42,559 nt of DNA from Bacteroidota bacterium (GTDB lineage Bacteria; Bacteroidota; Rhodothermia; Rhodothermales; Rubricoccaceae), in assembly GCA_022561755.1 (NCBI GenBank), contig JADFQN010000008.1, positions 1-42,559 on the forward strand. The letters run 5' to 3'. Under the pieces are notes generated by a model, which worked only from the letters and a program-made list of their open reading frames with translations, was not told the DNA's origin and did not search any database. Both the position numbers and the translations under genes were made by a program. Shown here in pieces: positions 1 through 7,798 of this stretch (the stretch's first letter is position 1; each line of letters starts with the position of its first letter).

Positions 1-2
1 TG

Positions 3-1037
3 GGCTTCGCATTCGCAATGGTGCGCGGCGATCCGCTGGAAGCCCGCATTTTCCTCGACCTCAGAAGCGTTCTCGTGAACGCTGTGATGTTGCTGCTGGC
101 CTCGCCGCTGCTGTATGGAATCGAACGCGTGTTTGGCGTTACGACAGATATCGCCCTGCTGGAGCTTTCCGACACCAATCGGGATCTCCTCAAACAGCTT
201 TCGCTGCGCGCTCCTGGAACATTCAACCACTCGCTCCAGGTGGCGAACCTCGCCGAGGCCGCGGCCGACGTGATAGGCGCAAACGCATTGCAAGCCCGTG
301 TCGGCGCGCTCTACCACGACATCGGGAAGATGAACAAGCCGGAGTACTACATCGAGAACCAGCAGCCCGGCGAAAACCCGCACGACCGCGTGAAGCCACG
401 GATGAGCGCCATCATCATCGGCAGCCACGTCAAGGAGGGCGTGGAGATTGGGAAGCAGTACAAGCTGCCACGGGTGGTTCTCGACTTCATCTCCACGCAC
501 CACGGCACCGGGTTGATGGAGTACTTCTACCGCAAGGCCGAGGAGAACCAGGCAGCCAACGAGCAACCGGTGGACGAGGCCGAGTTCAGGTACCCCGGCC
601 CGCTGCCGGCTACCAGTGAACAAGCCATTGTGATGCTCGCCGACTCGCTGGAGGCCGCTAGCCGATCCCTTCAGAAACCAACTCCCAAGCGGCTGGAAGA
701 GCTGATTGACGCCATCCTCAAGGCCAGAGCAGAAGACGGCCAGTTGGCCGACAGCAGCCTGACCTTCGCCGACCTGAGTCGCATCAAGGAAACGTTCCTC
801 TCTATCCTGAGCGGCGTGTACCATTTCCGCGTCAAGTACCCCGACCAGGATGAGGAGCTGGACGCAGAGACGGTAGTAGCCGACGACGAGGGGCCGCTTT
901 CCCTCGCGCCCCGGCAGAGCCAGGATGTGCAGATCCCCACTCAACGCGCAAGGCAAACAGGGCCGCGCGCTGATGGAATAAGCGGTGACGACAGCCCCGG
1001 CAACCTGTCCTCCAGCGAGCGGTCGTCGATGGGGTAG
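3..1037 (+). CDS. 7TM-HD family (PgpH-like) cyclic-dinucleotide phosphodiesterase, C-terminal part
   Basis: The gene is cut by the left edge; the frame is open from the first complete codon at base 3. What remains is one or more hydrophobic membrane segments (about residues 15-38 counted from the Met at base 18) followed by a cytoplasmic HD domain. Metal-binding residues are visible: His71 in FNHS, His100-Asp101 in ALYHDIGK, a His in GSHVKEG and the pair in STHHGTG. In the PgpH/7TMR-HD family this domain hydrolyses c-di-AMP to pApA. The last 50 or so residues are a polar, low-complexity tail. Substrate is inferred from the family only. The following gene is convergent. Confidence 0.88.
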   Translation, partial: GFAFAMVRGDPLEARIFLDLRSVLVNAVMLLLASPLLYGIERVFGVTTDIALLELSDTNRDLLKQLSLRAPGTFNHSLQVANLAEAAADVIGANALQARVGALYHDIGKMNKPEYYIENQQPGENPHDRVKPRMSAIIIGSHVKEGVEIGKQYKLPRVVLDFISTHHGTGLMEYFYRKAEENQAANEQPVDEAEFRYPGPLPATSEQAIVMLADSLEAASRSLQKPTPKRLEELIDAILKARAEDGQLADSSLTFADLSRIKETFLSILSGVYHFRVKYPDQDEELDAETVVADDEGPLSLAPRQSQDVQIPTQRARQTGPRADGISGDDSPGNLSSSERSSMG

Positions 1038-1042
1038 GGGAG

Positions 1043-1218
1043 AATGTTGAAGGCTGAACGGTGAAAGTTGAAGGAGGGAAAAGGGTTGAATCCTGAGATG
1101 GAGGAAGTTCCCTGCCTTCGCAACTTCCGCGAACTCCGAAATCCCAATTCTTCAACCTTCCAACCTGCAACCTTTCAATCCCAAATCCCATGTCCGACAT
1201 CCCATATCCGATATCTCA
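1043..1218. repeat. Inverted degenerate 7-bp repeats (GTTGAAG-type hairpin)
   Basis: The convergent spacer holds two arms with clear 7-base periodicity. The left arm (1043-1079) reads as variants of GTTGAAG (for example ATGTTGA, AGGCTGA, ACGGTGA, AAGTTGA). The right arm (1150-1218) reads as variants of CAACCTT drifting into CCATATC and CGATATC. The arms are roughly complementary, so a long imperfect hairpin can form. It could act as a bidirectional terminator between the HD gene and the GntR gene. The same 7-base architecture with different words recurs at 2957, 6251, 32276 and 36169. Confidence 0.7.
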
Positions 1219-1286
1219 AACGGGCCTCGACACCCTGACTCCTGACCCTGAAGTACTTCCTCAGTTCTCTGTCCTTTGAAGCCCCG

Positions 1287-2234
1287 CTATCGCCCAACGG
1301 ATTTCCGAATGTGGACCAGCGCCTCGGCCGTAACCCGCGACGCCCACTCGACGGCCGGATGATCGTCCAATAGCGGGCGGAGCCTGCGCCGCACCCGCGG
1401 GGTGTAGAGAACGAGATCGACCTGCCGGAGAAGCGATTCGAGGCGACGCTGCTCTCCTTCGATGGTAAGGGCGAGAATATGGCCGCTGAATCCGGCGAGC
1501 GTCCTTAGTTCACCGGAGAGCGGCTCAATAGCGTCGCTGCCGCGTGTGATGAGGGCCACCGCGTCGGCCGTACCAAGGTGGGCCACGCGCTCCACGGCCG
1601 CGTACGTCGGCGTTACCGCGACACCCACCGTCTCGGCGTCCGGTACGGCCTGCATGGCCGGCTGGAAGTCGGGGAGGGACGCGAGGATGACGTCGGCGTC
1701 TTCGTGGCGGCCCAGTTCGTTCAGGGTAGCAGGCTCCACACGCTCCTGCAGGAGGCCGGTGAGTTGCTCGGCAATCTCCTCCGCACGCTCCCGAAACGAG
1801 GCGGCGAAAACCAGTTTCCGACGCACCCCCGGCGACTCGAAGAACTGCAACTGCTCGCCGAAGAGGTACTCGGTTTCCTCGTCCGAGAGGCCGAGTGACA
1901 CAAGCCGTTGCAGCGCGTCTTGCACGATGGCGGCACCGCGTTCCCTGCGCTCCGAGGACGAGAGGGCGGGCGGCTCTGCCGCGTAAAACCCGCCACCGCG
2001 CTTCGACGACAGCAGGCCTTCCTTTTCCAGCCTCTGGTACGCCTTCCGCACCGTGTGGAACGACACCCCGAGTTGATCGGCCAGTTTGCGGGTGGAAGTA
2101 AGGCGTTCGCCCGTTCGGTAGCGCCCGGCGGCAAGGTGGTAGCGAAGCTGCTCGACGAGCTGCTCCGTTATCGGGATGGCGGCGGTACGGTCGAGTTCGA
2201 TCAAACAGGCATGGAGGTCAACCGGGCGGAGCAC
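1287..2234 (-). CDS. GntR-family transcriptional regulator (YtrA-like N-terminal winged helix)
   Basis: Residues of about 10-85 form a GntR winged helix-turn-helix: ITEQLVEQLRYHLAAG, then LTSTRKLADQLGVSFHTVRKAYQRLEKEGLL and a wing SKRGGGFY. The remaining 220 residues do not resemble the aminotransferase of MocR proteins; they alternate alpha/beta and may bind an effector or be a degenerate periplasmic-binding-like fold, but I do not recognise them. The start given is GTG. A TTG ten codons in (2204) would give the MIELDR-like N-terminus typical of YtrA proteins and is a good alternative. A miniature element lies 17 bp upstream of the GTG, so it probably contributes the leader. Target unknown. 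Confidence 0.82.
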   Translation of the reverse strand: MLRPVDLHACLIELDRTAAIPITEQLVEQLRYHLAAGRYRTGERLTSTRKLADQLGVSFHTVRKAYQRLEKEGLLSSKRGGGFYAAEPPALSSSERRERGAAIVQDALQRLVSLGLSDEETEYLFGEQLQFFESPGVRRKLVFAASFRERAEEIAEQLTGLLQERVEPATLNELGRHEDADVILASLPDFQPAMQAVPDAETVGVAVTPTYAAVERVAHLGTADAVALITRGSDAIEPLSGELRTLAGFSGHILALTIEGEQRRLESLLRQVDLVLYTPRVRRRLRPLLDDHPAVEWASRVTAEALVHIRKSVGR

Positions 2235-2251
2235 GAAAGTACCACCCGGCC

Positions 2252-2457
2252 AGGGCCTGTTTATAGTTAGCGCGTGAGGTCAGTTCGAGAACCCCGCAGT
2301 ACTGCGGGGAGGCCGTTTCGAGACGCACGAGGAGGTCGAAGCCTACGAAGTGTCCTCCTTCACAAGGGGGACAGATTTTGAAGCGAAGCGAGAAATCAAG
2401 GGGTGGATTGGCGGGGTGCAACACCCCTCCCATCACGATTGAGTGTTAACAGGCCCT
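2252..2457. mobile_element. Miniature inverted-repeat element, family C, copy 1
   Basis: A non-coding element of about 206 bp with imperfect terminal inverted repeats: AGGGCCTGTTTATAGTTA at the left and, on the other strand from the right end, AGGGCCTGTTAACACTCA. It contains a perfect 18-bp palindrome CCCCGCAGTACTGCGGGG (2292-2309) and a CAAGGGGG-type stretch shared with family D. A shorter relative lies at 10406-10580. The right end overlaps the TAG stop of the minus-strand membrane gene. No transposase is present, so it would need one in trans. Confidence 0.7.
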
Positions 2458-2956
2458 ACGCCGCCGTTGCGAACGTCGCCGAGGCCGCATGCAGTGCATC
2501 TTTGAGCCTGCCGAACTTCGGCCAGTCCTCCGGCCGCAGCGTGTAAACCTGATGACCTATGCCCACGCTCAATTCGCCGTCCACGCGGTTGGGAGGGAAA
2601 ATACGGTAGAGGCGCAGTTCGCTGTCCGAAGCAGGGTCGGGCCGCCGCGCGACGTCCCACACCGACCGTACTGCTGCAAAGCCTCCCCGGATCACGATCT
2701 CAGCGGGCCTGCGGCGGAGTTCGTAAAGAGACCATCCGGCGGCTGCGGCATAAGCAAGCGGAGCAGCCCACGTCAGCGTGCCAAGCACCGGTGAGCCCTG
2801 CATCAGCACAACAAACGAGACCACCAGCACGGCGATCAGCGCCAGCGCTACGGGCTGCGCCTGCGCCCGCGCGACGACGAGAGTAAAGGAAGTATCACCT
2901 GGGTGGTGGGTACTGGGAAAGGCGACAATGGAAATAGGATGACCCACCTTTATCAT
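2456..2956 (-). CDS. Small membrane protein of unknown function, two transmembrane segments
   Basis: A 166-residue protein not recognised as a named family. Two hydrophobic segments at about residues 36-53 and 58-78 form a hairpin, followed by a roughly 80-residue soluble domain (RRRPAEIVIRGGFAAVRSVW onward) that looks like a small beta-rich cytoplasmic domain, somewhat like PH-type membrane proteins. The ATG lies just inside the heptamer-repeat hairpin that separates it from pruA. Its TAG stop is the first triplet of the neighbouring miniature element. Codon use matches its neighbours, so it is probably a real gene. Confidence 0.65.
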   Translation of the reverse strand: MIKVGHPISIVAFPSTHHPGDTSFTLVVARAQAQPVALALIAVLVVSFVVLMQGSPVLGTLTWAAPLAYAAAAGWSLYELRRRPAEIVIRGGFAAVRSVWDVARRPDPASDSELRLYRIFPPNRVDGELSVGIGHQVYTLRPEDWPKFGRLKDALHAASATFATAA

Positions 2957-3039
2957 ATTGCGTGATGCGTAGTGCGTATTTGTGCAAGGCCGCTACTACT
3001 AGCAATACGGAACACGCATTACGTAATACGCAACAAGCC
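2957..3039. repeat. Inverted 7-bp repeats (GCGTAAT-type hairpin), copy 1
   Basis: The whole spacer between pruA and the membrane-protein gene is two arms of degenerate heptamers. On one side TGATGCG and TAGTGCG occur; on the other ACACGCA, TTACGTA and ATACGCA. The arms are complementary over about 25 bp with a non-conserved loop. Related hairpins occupy the spacers at 32276-32341 and 36169-36238, always between two minus-strand genes. A role as attenuator or 3' end stabiliser is inferred. Confidence 0.75.
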
Positions 3040-4719
3040 TTACGCCCCGTTCACTCTCTCTGCGACCTCTTCCTCGGCCATGTTCTCATCCGGCTGATGG
3101 AACGGATAGCTGAAGTGCGTCGGTAATGTGAAGGTCTCCTTGATCGAGCGGAGGCTGGCCCAACGTAGGAGGTTCACGTACGAGCCCGCCTTGTCGTTGG
3201 TCCCTGATTTCCGCGCGCCGCCGAACGGCTGCTGCCCGACTACGGCTCCCGTGGGCTTGTCGTTCAGGTAGAAGTTGCCGGCGCTCTCTACGAGACGATC
3301 CGTGGCGTGGGCGAGGACGGCCCGATCCTGTGCGAAAACGGCCCCAGTCAGAGCGTACGGGCTCGTTTCATCCACCAGCGTGAGCACATCGTCGAAGCTC
3401 ATAGACTCCGGTGCGACGAACACGGATGCCACCGGCCCGAACAGTTCTTCTTCCATCGTTTCGTAGTGCGGATCGTCCGCACGGAGCACCGTCGGCTCGA
3501 TGAAGTAGCCCTCCTCGTCGGAGTACGAGCCGCCGTGAACGACCTCCACACGCGGCGCATCCTTGGCACGCGCAATGTAGGAGGTGATGTTGTCGTACGA
3601 CTTCCGGTCGATGACCGCGTTGACGAAGTTGGTGAAGTCCTCCACCGGCCCCATCTTCACTTCAGAGAGCTGGCTGGTCATCTCGCGCTCCACTTCCGGC
3701 CAGAGGGCCTCGGGCACGTAGACGCGCGACGACGCCGAGCACTTCTGCCCCTGATACTCGAACGATCCGCGCACGATGGCCGTGGCCACGGCGATAGGAT
3801 CGGCCGATTCGTGCGCCACGATGAAGTCCTTTCCGCCGGTCTCGCCCACGATGCGCGGGTACGTGCGGTAATGGTCGAGGTTGGCGGCGATGGTCTGCCA
3901 GAGGTGGTTGAACGTGCCGGTCGAGCCCGTAAAATGTAGTCCGGTAAAGTGCTCGGAGGCCATCACTGGGTCGCCCACGGTGGCTCCGCTGCCGGGGACC
4001 AGGTTGATGACTCCAGGCGGCAGGCCCGCCTCCTCAAGAAGCTCAACAATCACCTTCGCCGAGAGCGTGGCCGTAGAGGCCGGTTTCCAAAGCACGGTGT
4101 TGCCCATCATGGCCGGGGCGGTGGGCAGATTGCCCGCGATCGCGGTGAAGTTGAACGGCGTGATGGCGAACACAAAGCCTTCCAGCGGGCGGTATTCCAC
4201 GCGGTTCCACACGCCGTCCGAATTGATCGGCTGGTCTTCGTAGATCCGCGCCATGAACTCAACGTTGAAGCGGAAGAAGTCTATCAACTCGCACGCGGAA
4301 TCGATCTCGGCCTGGTAGGTGTTCTTGCTCTGGCCGAGCATGGTGGCCGCGTTGAGGCGATCGCGCCACGGGCCGGCGAGGAGGTCGGCGGCCTTCAGGA
4401 AGATGGCCGAGCGGTCGATCCAGTCCATGCGCATCCAGTCGTGGCGCGCATCCATCGCGGCCTGAATGGCCTGTTGAACGTGCTCGCCGCTCACCTTGTG
4501 TAGCGTACCGATGCGGTGGTCGAGATCGTGCGGGGCGAAGAGGTCTTCGGTCACACCTGTCTCCACGTGCCGGCCGTTGATGTACGGCGTAACGACGTGC
4601 TCCTCGCTGCGCATGGCCGTGAGGGCGCTCTTGAGAGAGGCGCGTTCGGGGCTGCCGGGCGCATAGCTGCGGACGGGCTCGTTGAAGGGAGGCGGTGGCC
4701 GGGCGATGGCGTTGTTCAT
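3040..4719 (-). CDS. pruA: 1-pyrroline-5-carboxylate dehydrogenase (PruA-type aldehyde dehydrogenase)
   Basis: Oxidises glutamate-gamma-semialdehyde/P5C to glutamate with NAD+ in proline breakdown. The 559-residue length matches the long mono-functional P5CDH group. The ALDH signature GETGGKDF holds the general-base Glu293, and YQGQKCSASSRVYVP holds the nucleophile Cys327; TGSTGTF around residue 265 is the NAD-binding turn. I chose the ATG at 4719 (MNNAIARPPPPF) over a longer frame because the upstream 36 codons are Arg/Cys-rich and unlike the family. No proline dehydrogenase gene is adjacent. The divergent permease gene starts about 210 bp away, so the spacer likely holds both promoters. Confidence 0.92.
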   Translation of the reverse strand: MNNAIARPPPPFNEPVRSYAPGSPERASLKSALTAMRSEEHVVTPYINGRHVETGVTEDLFAPHDLDHRIGTLHKVSGEHVQQAIQAAMDARHDWMRMDWIDRSAIFLKAADLLAGPWRDRLNAATMLGQSKNTYQAEIDSACELIDFFRFNVEFMARIYEDQPINSDGVWNRVEYRPLEGFVFAITPFNFTAIAGNLPTAPAMMGNTVLWKPASTATLSAKVIVELLEEAGLPPGVINLVPGSGATVGDPVMASEHFTGLHFTGSTGTFNHLWQTIAANLDHYRTYPRIVGETGGKDFIVAHESADPIAVATAIVRGSFEYQGQKCSASSRVYVPEALWPEVEREMTSQLSEVKMGPVEDFTNFVNAVIDRKSYDNITSYIARAKDAPRVEVVHGGSYSDEEGYFIEPTVLRADDPHYETMEEELFGPVASVFVAPESMSFDDVLTLVDETSPYALTGAVFAQDRAVLAHATDRLVESAGNFYLNDKPTGAVVGQQPFGGARKSGTNDKAGSYVNLLRWASLRSIKETFTLPTHFSYPFHQPDENMAEEEVAERVNGA

Positions 4720-4928
4720 ACCTTCGGAGGCGTTTGAGGTGTTGGGGGAGTGGATAATGAGGCGCGTTCGGCAAGTTTCGGCGCACGTTAATCGGAGCGG
4801 AAACAGAAACAGGAAACGACGTTCCAAGATACTCGGAGGCCCGTTGCGGGTTCTCCACCGATACCCGTTTCCCCCTTCCCAAGCACCGTTTTAACCGCTA
4901 ATACTCACAACTATTCGCTGGTCCACGC

Positions 4929-6194
4929 ATGACAGGAGGCTCCCTGGAACGTTTTATTGCGCTTCGCTACCTGCGCGGCGCCCAGGGCCGAAGCCGAAGC
5001 GGTGCGTTTCTGCGGTTCATCACGTTCGTGGCCATCGGCGGGGTGGCCGTGGGTACGGCGGCGCTGCTGCTGGCGCTAATGATCGTGCGCGGCTTCGGCC
5101 ACGAGATCGAGGAGAAGATCGTCGGCTTCGGGCAGCACGTGCGGGTAGAGCACTTCCTCGGCGACCCGCTAACCGGAGCCGATACGCTGGCGCAGCGACT
5201 TGCCCAGTTTGAAGGGGTAGAGCGCGTAGCGCCGTCTATCATCGAGTTCGGGCTGCTCCGGGCCCGCAACAGCGACGGCGAGGTGGGCATTGAGGGTATG
5301 TTGTTTTGGGGCGCGGAAGAGGATGCCCAACCGTTCATCGCCGAGCACGTCAGCGCGGGTGCGTTCAGCTTCGCAGAAGACTCGACGGGCCATCCGGGGC
5401 TGGTGCTGGGTTCGCGGCTCGCCGAACAACTCGGCGTGAGTCTGGGGAGCATCGTCACGGCTTTCTCTACGCGGTCGCTGCAGGAGCGAGGAGGCCTCGG
5501 AAGTCGGCCGCGGGTCCGTCAGTTCCACGTGGCCGGCATCTACGACACCGGCTTCGCCGAATTCGACGACAGCTTTGCCTACGTTGATCTCGGCGTCGCC
5601 CGCTCGTTCTTCGGCTACGGCGCGAACGAGGTCTCGCGCATCGAACTCACACTCGACGACATCCTCCGCAGTCGCGAGATGGCCAACCAGATCGTCGTTG
5701 AACTCGGTCCACCCATCCAGGCGGTTTCCGTGTACGAAGCATTCGGGCACCTGTTTGCGTGGGTGAACCTTCAGAAGAGCATCATCCCGTTGCTGATCTC
5801 CATCCTCGTCATCGTGGCCGCGTTCAACATCATCGGCACGCTGTTGCTCCTCATCCTAGACAAAACACGCGACATCGGTATTCTGCTCGGGATGGGGGCC
5901 TCCGGCAAAACCGTTCGGCGGATGTTCCTGTGGCTTGGCATGTTCATCGGCACAGCCGGGGCTGCCCTCGGCATCGCGCTCGCGCTTGCCTTTGCGTTCG
6001 TGCAACTCAAGTTCGGCGTCATCCCGCTCCCTCCGGAGGCGTACTACATTGACCGAGCGCCGGTCGAACTAAGCGCGCTCGACTTCGTTATCGTTCCCGT
6101 CATTGCCGTGGTGTTGTGTACCCTGGCGGCCTACTTGCCCGCGCGAACAGCCGCCGGCATCGATCCGCTTCGCTCCATCCGCTTCGGCGCCTAG
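4929..6194 (+). CDS. LolC/LolE-like ABC transporter permease (FtsX/MacB domain)
   Basis: A 421-residue permease with the LolC/E topology: an N-terminal transmembrane helix at about residues 26-52, a large periplasmic domain (about 55-275), then three C-terminal helices near 285-310, 330-362 and 385-405. The motif LLLLILDKTRDIGILLGMGAS is the FtsX-type coupling region. The family moves lipoproteins from the inner membrane to LolA. No LolD ATPase is adjacent, so the partner must be elsewhere. Its TAG stop codon coincides with the first bases of a family B element. Confidence in the fold is high; the lipoprotein-release role is by family. Confidence 0.88.
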   Translation: MTGGSLERFIALRYLRGAQGRSRSGAFLRFITFVAIGGVAVGTAALLLALMIVRGFGHEIEEKIVGFGQHVRVEHFLGDPLTGADTLAQRLAQFEGVERVAPSIIEFGLLRARNSDGEVGIEGMLFWGAEEDAQPFIAEHVSAGAFSFAEDSTGHPGLVLGSRLAEQLGVSLGSIVTAFSTRSLQERGGLGSRPRVRQFHVAGIYDTGFAEFDDSFAYVDLGVARSFFGYGANEVSRIELTLDDILRSREMANQIVVELGPPIQAVSVYEAFGHLFAWVNLQKSIIPLLISILVIVAAFNIIGTLLLLILDKTRDIGILLGMGASGKTVRRMFLWLGMFIGTAGAALGIALALAFAFVQLKFGVIPLPPEAYYIDRAPVELSALDFVIVPVIAVVLCTLAAYLPARTAAGIDPLRSIRFGA

Positions 6195-6253
6195 AGGCTG
6201 TTGGAATACGCGCTCTGTCGCAGGGCCGGATGACGTAGTTCAACAGCCTCCCA
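6191..6253. mobile_element. Short inverted-repeat element, family B, copy 1
   Basis: About 60 bp. It starts CTAGAGGCTGTTGGAA, overlapping the TAG stop of the permease gene, and ends TTCAACAGCCTCC, so its ends are inverted repeats. A second copy in the same orientation lies at 6347-6411, with a heptamer hairpin between them. The GAGGCTGTTGAA ends resemble IS5-type termini. No coding capacity. Confidence 0.65.
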
Positions 6254-6333
6254 AGTACCAAATTCCAACTATCAGATTCCAAGCGCTCTCATGAAGCACC
6301 CTTTGTGATTTGGAGTTTGGAACTTGGTACTTC
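6251..6333. repeat. Inverted 7-bp repeats (CCAAATT / GGAGTTT-type hairpin)
   Basis: The left arm reads in 7-base steps CCAAGTA, CCAAATT, CCAACTA, TCAGATT, CCAAGCG. The right arm reads GTGATTT, GGAGTTT, GGAACTT, GGTACTT. The arms are complementary, with a loop of about 20 bases. It is flanked on both sides by family B elements, a nested or composite arrangement in the spacer between the permease and peroxiredoxin genes. Confidence 0.7.
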
Positions 6334-6346
6334 AGGCTCGCGATTC

Positions 6347-6411
6347 CCTACGAGTCTGTCGAATGACGTACTCTGTCGTAGGTCGGATGACTCTTTTCAA
6401 CAGCCTCCTAG
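6347..6411. mobile_element. Short inverted-repeat element, family B, copy 2
   Basis: A diverged copy of the 6191 element in direct orientation: GAGTCTGTCGAATGACG at the left, a shared CTCTGTCG core and GGTCGGATGAC, and the right end TTCAACAGCCTCCTAG. It lies 27 bp upstream of the peroxiredoxin ATG, so it may supply part of the leader. Confidence 0.65.
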
Positions 6412-6438
6412 CCCTTCCTCACCCCTACCTCTTCGACC

Positions 6439-6912
6439 ATGTCCGTCAGCGTTGGCGATTCCGCCCCCGATTTCACCCTCTTCAGCGACGAGACGGAAGC
6501 CTGGACGCTCTCCGAGCATCGCGGCAAGAACGTCGTGCTGCTGTTCTTCCCGGCGGCTTTTACAGGTACCTGTACAACCGAGCTAAACACCATCAACAAC
6601 GACCTCGCCCGCTTCAACGATGCGAACGCAATCGTGGTGGGCATCTCGACCGATACCCCGTTCGTTTTGGCGGAGTTCAAAGCGGCCAACATGCTCAACT
6701 TCCCGCTACTCAGCGATCACAGCGCCGAAGTGGCTGCGATGTACGGCGCCAAGTTCAACCACGACTTCACGCCCATGGGTCTCGACCGGATTGCAAAACG
6801 CTCCGTTTTTGTGATCGATGAGAAGGGGATCGTGATCCACCGGGAGGTGCTCGACAACCCCGGCAACGAGCCCGACTACGAGGCTATCTCCGGAGCACTC
6901 GAGGCCGCGTAA
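6439..6912 (+). CDS. 1-Cys peroxiredoxin (AhpE/BCP-like thiol peroxidase)
   Basis: A 157-residue AhpC/TSA-fold peroxiredoxin that reduces peroxides in the cytoplasm. The active-site motif FFPAAFTGTCTTEL contains the peroxidatic Cys45 with the usual Pro, Thr and downstream Arg region. It is the only cysteine in the protein, so there is no intramolecular resolving Cys and an external thiol must recycle it, as in AhpE. The start at MSVSVGDSAPDF fits the family N-terminus. The stop TAA overlaps the moaD ATG by one base, so the two are co-translated. Confidence 0.9.
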   Translation: MSVSVGDSAPDFTLFSDETEAWTLSEHRGKNVVLLFFPAAFTGTCTTELNTINNDLARFNDANAIVVGISTDTPFVLAEFKAANMLNFPLLSDHSAEVAAMYGAKFNHDFTPMGLDRIAKRSVFVIDEKGIVIHREVLDNPGNEPDYEAISGALEAA

Positions 6913-7184
6913 TGACCGTCCCGGAAGCCGAGATAGCTGTCCACGTTACCGTGCTGCTATTCAGCGTCCTCCGGGAGGAGGTGGGCGAGTCTACGTTGTC
7001 ACTTAACGTGCCTTCCGGCTCTACCGGCGGCACGTTGCTCGATCAGTTGGCGGCGGAGCATCCGGCGATTCACCGCTTCCGCGAGCACACCCGATTGGCG
7101 GTGAATGCCTCCTATGTCTCGGAGGAAGTCGTTCTGCACGATGGCGACGAAGTGGCTCTCATTACACCGACGAGCGGAGGTTAG
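6912..7184 (+). CDS. moaD: MoaD/ThiS-family sulfur carrier (molybdopterin synthase small subunit)
   Basis: A 90-residue ubiquitin-like protein ending in the diagnostic ...TPTSGG di-glycine tail, which is adenylated by MoeB and thiocarboxylated before donating sulfur to precursor Z (cPMP) with MoaE. Its ATG overlaps the peroxiredoxin stop by one base. The stop TAG is at the same time the first triplet of a 167-bp miniature element, which separates it from its partner moaE. The length is slightly above the usual 80 residues. Confidence 0.9.
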   Translation: MTVPEAEIAVHVTVLLFSVLREEVGESTLSLNVPSGSTGGTLLDQLAAEHPAIHRFREHTRLAVNASYVSEEVVLHDGDEVALITPTSGG

Positions 7185-7348
7185 GAGCCTGTCTGGTTCA
7201 GGGTGATTCTACTGCGGCGGCGGTAAATCGGCCCATTGTTTCCGATCTTTTTCGTTACATAGCCCCACTATCCGCCTCAAAAGATCGAAAAACTGATCTC
7301 GATTTCCCACTCGTCTCGCAACGATCACCTAAACCAGATAGACTCCTG
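7182..7348. mobile_element. Miniature inverted-repeat element, family A, copy 1 (between moaD and moaE)
   Basis: A non-coding element of about 167 bp. The left end TAGGAGCCTGTCTGGTTCAG pairs with the right end read on the other strand (AGGAGTCTATCTGGTTTAGG). The interior contains CTACTGCGGCGGCGGTAAAT and GATCTTTTTCGTTAC. The reverse complement of the copy at 41711-41876 matches it along its whole length. The left edge is the moaD stop codon and the right edge is three bases before the moaE GTG. Flanking TTAG/CTGA is compatible with a mutated 4-bp YTAR-type target. Confidence 0.8.
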
Positions 7349-7351
7349 ACC

Positions 7352-7798
7352 GTGCCGTACCTGAAACCGTCAAAATCGCGCTGGATCGGTCTTGCAGAGG
7401 ACCCGCTTCCCCTCGCCGAAGCCCACCATTTCCTCATCGACGAGGCGGCGGGGGGCGTCTGCGTATTCACCGGCGTCGTGCGGCGCTGGACGGATGGAGC
7501 CGAAACCACGAAGCTCAGCTACGAGGCCTACGAAAAGATGGCGCAGGCTGAATTAGAACGCCTCGCCGCCGAAGCCGAATTGTCCTGGCCGGTGGTCCGT
7601 CTCGTTCTTTTGCATCGTCTCGGGGATGTGCCGGCCGGTGAGCCAAGCGTGCTCGTCGGCGTAGCCTGCCCGCACCGCGCGGAGGCCTTCGAGGCGTGCC
7701 GGTGGCTCATCGACACGTTGAAAGAGGACGTGCCGATCTGGAAAGCGGAGAGCAATCCCGAACCCGCCAAGAACCCAGTTGATTTACACGCTCAATGA
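7352..7798 (+). CDS. moaE: Molybdopterin synthase large subunit MoaE
   Basis: Converts cPMP to molybdopterin using the thiocarboxylate of MoaD. The 148-residue protein shows the family core: GVCVFTGVVRRWTDG, the LHRLGDVPAGEPSVLVGVACPHRAEAF region with His108-Arg109, and LKEDVPIWKAE with the two conserved lysines Lys124 and Lys131. The start is a GTG directly after the family A element; an ATG is not available upstream. The stop TGA overlaps the pta ATG as ATGA, implying coupling. Confidence 0.92.
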   Translation: MPYLKPSKSRWIGLAEDPLPLAEAHHFLIDEAAGGVCVFTGVVRRWTDGAETTKLSYEAYEKMAQAELERLAAEAELSWPVVRLVLLHRLGDVPAGEPSVLVGVACPHRAEAFEACRWLIDTLKEDVPIWKAESNPEPAKNPVDLHAQ

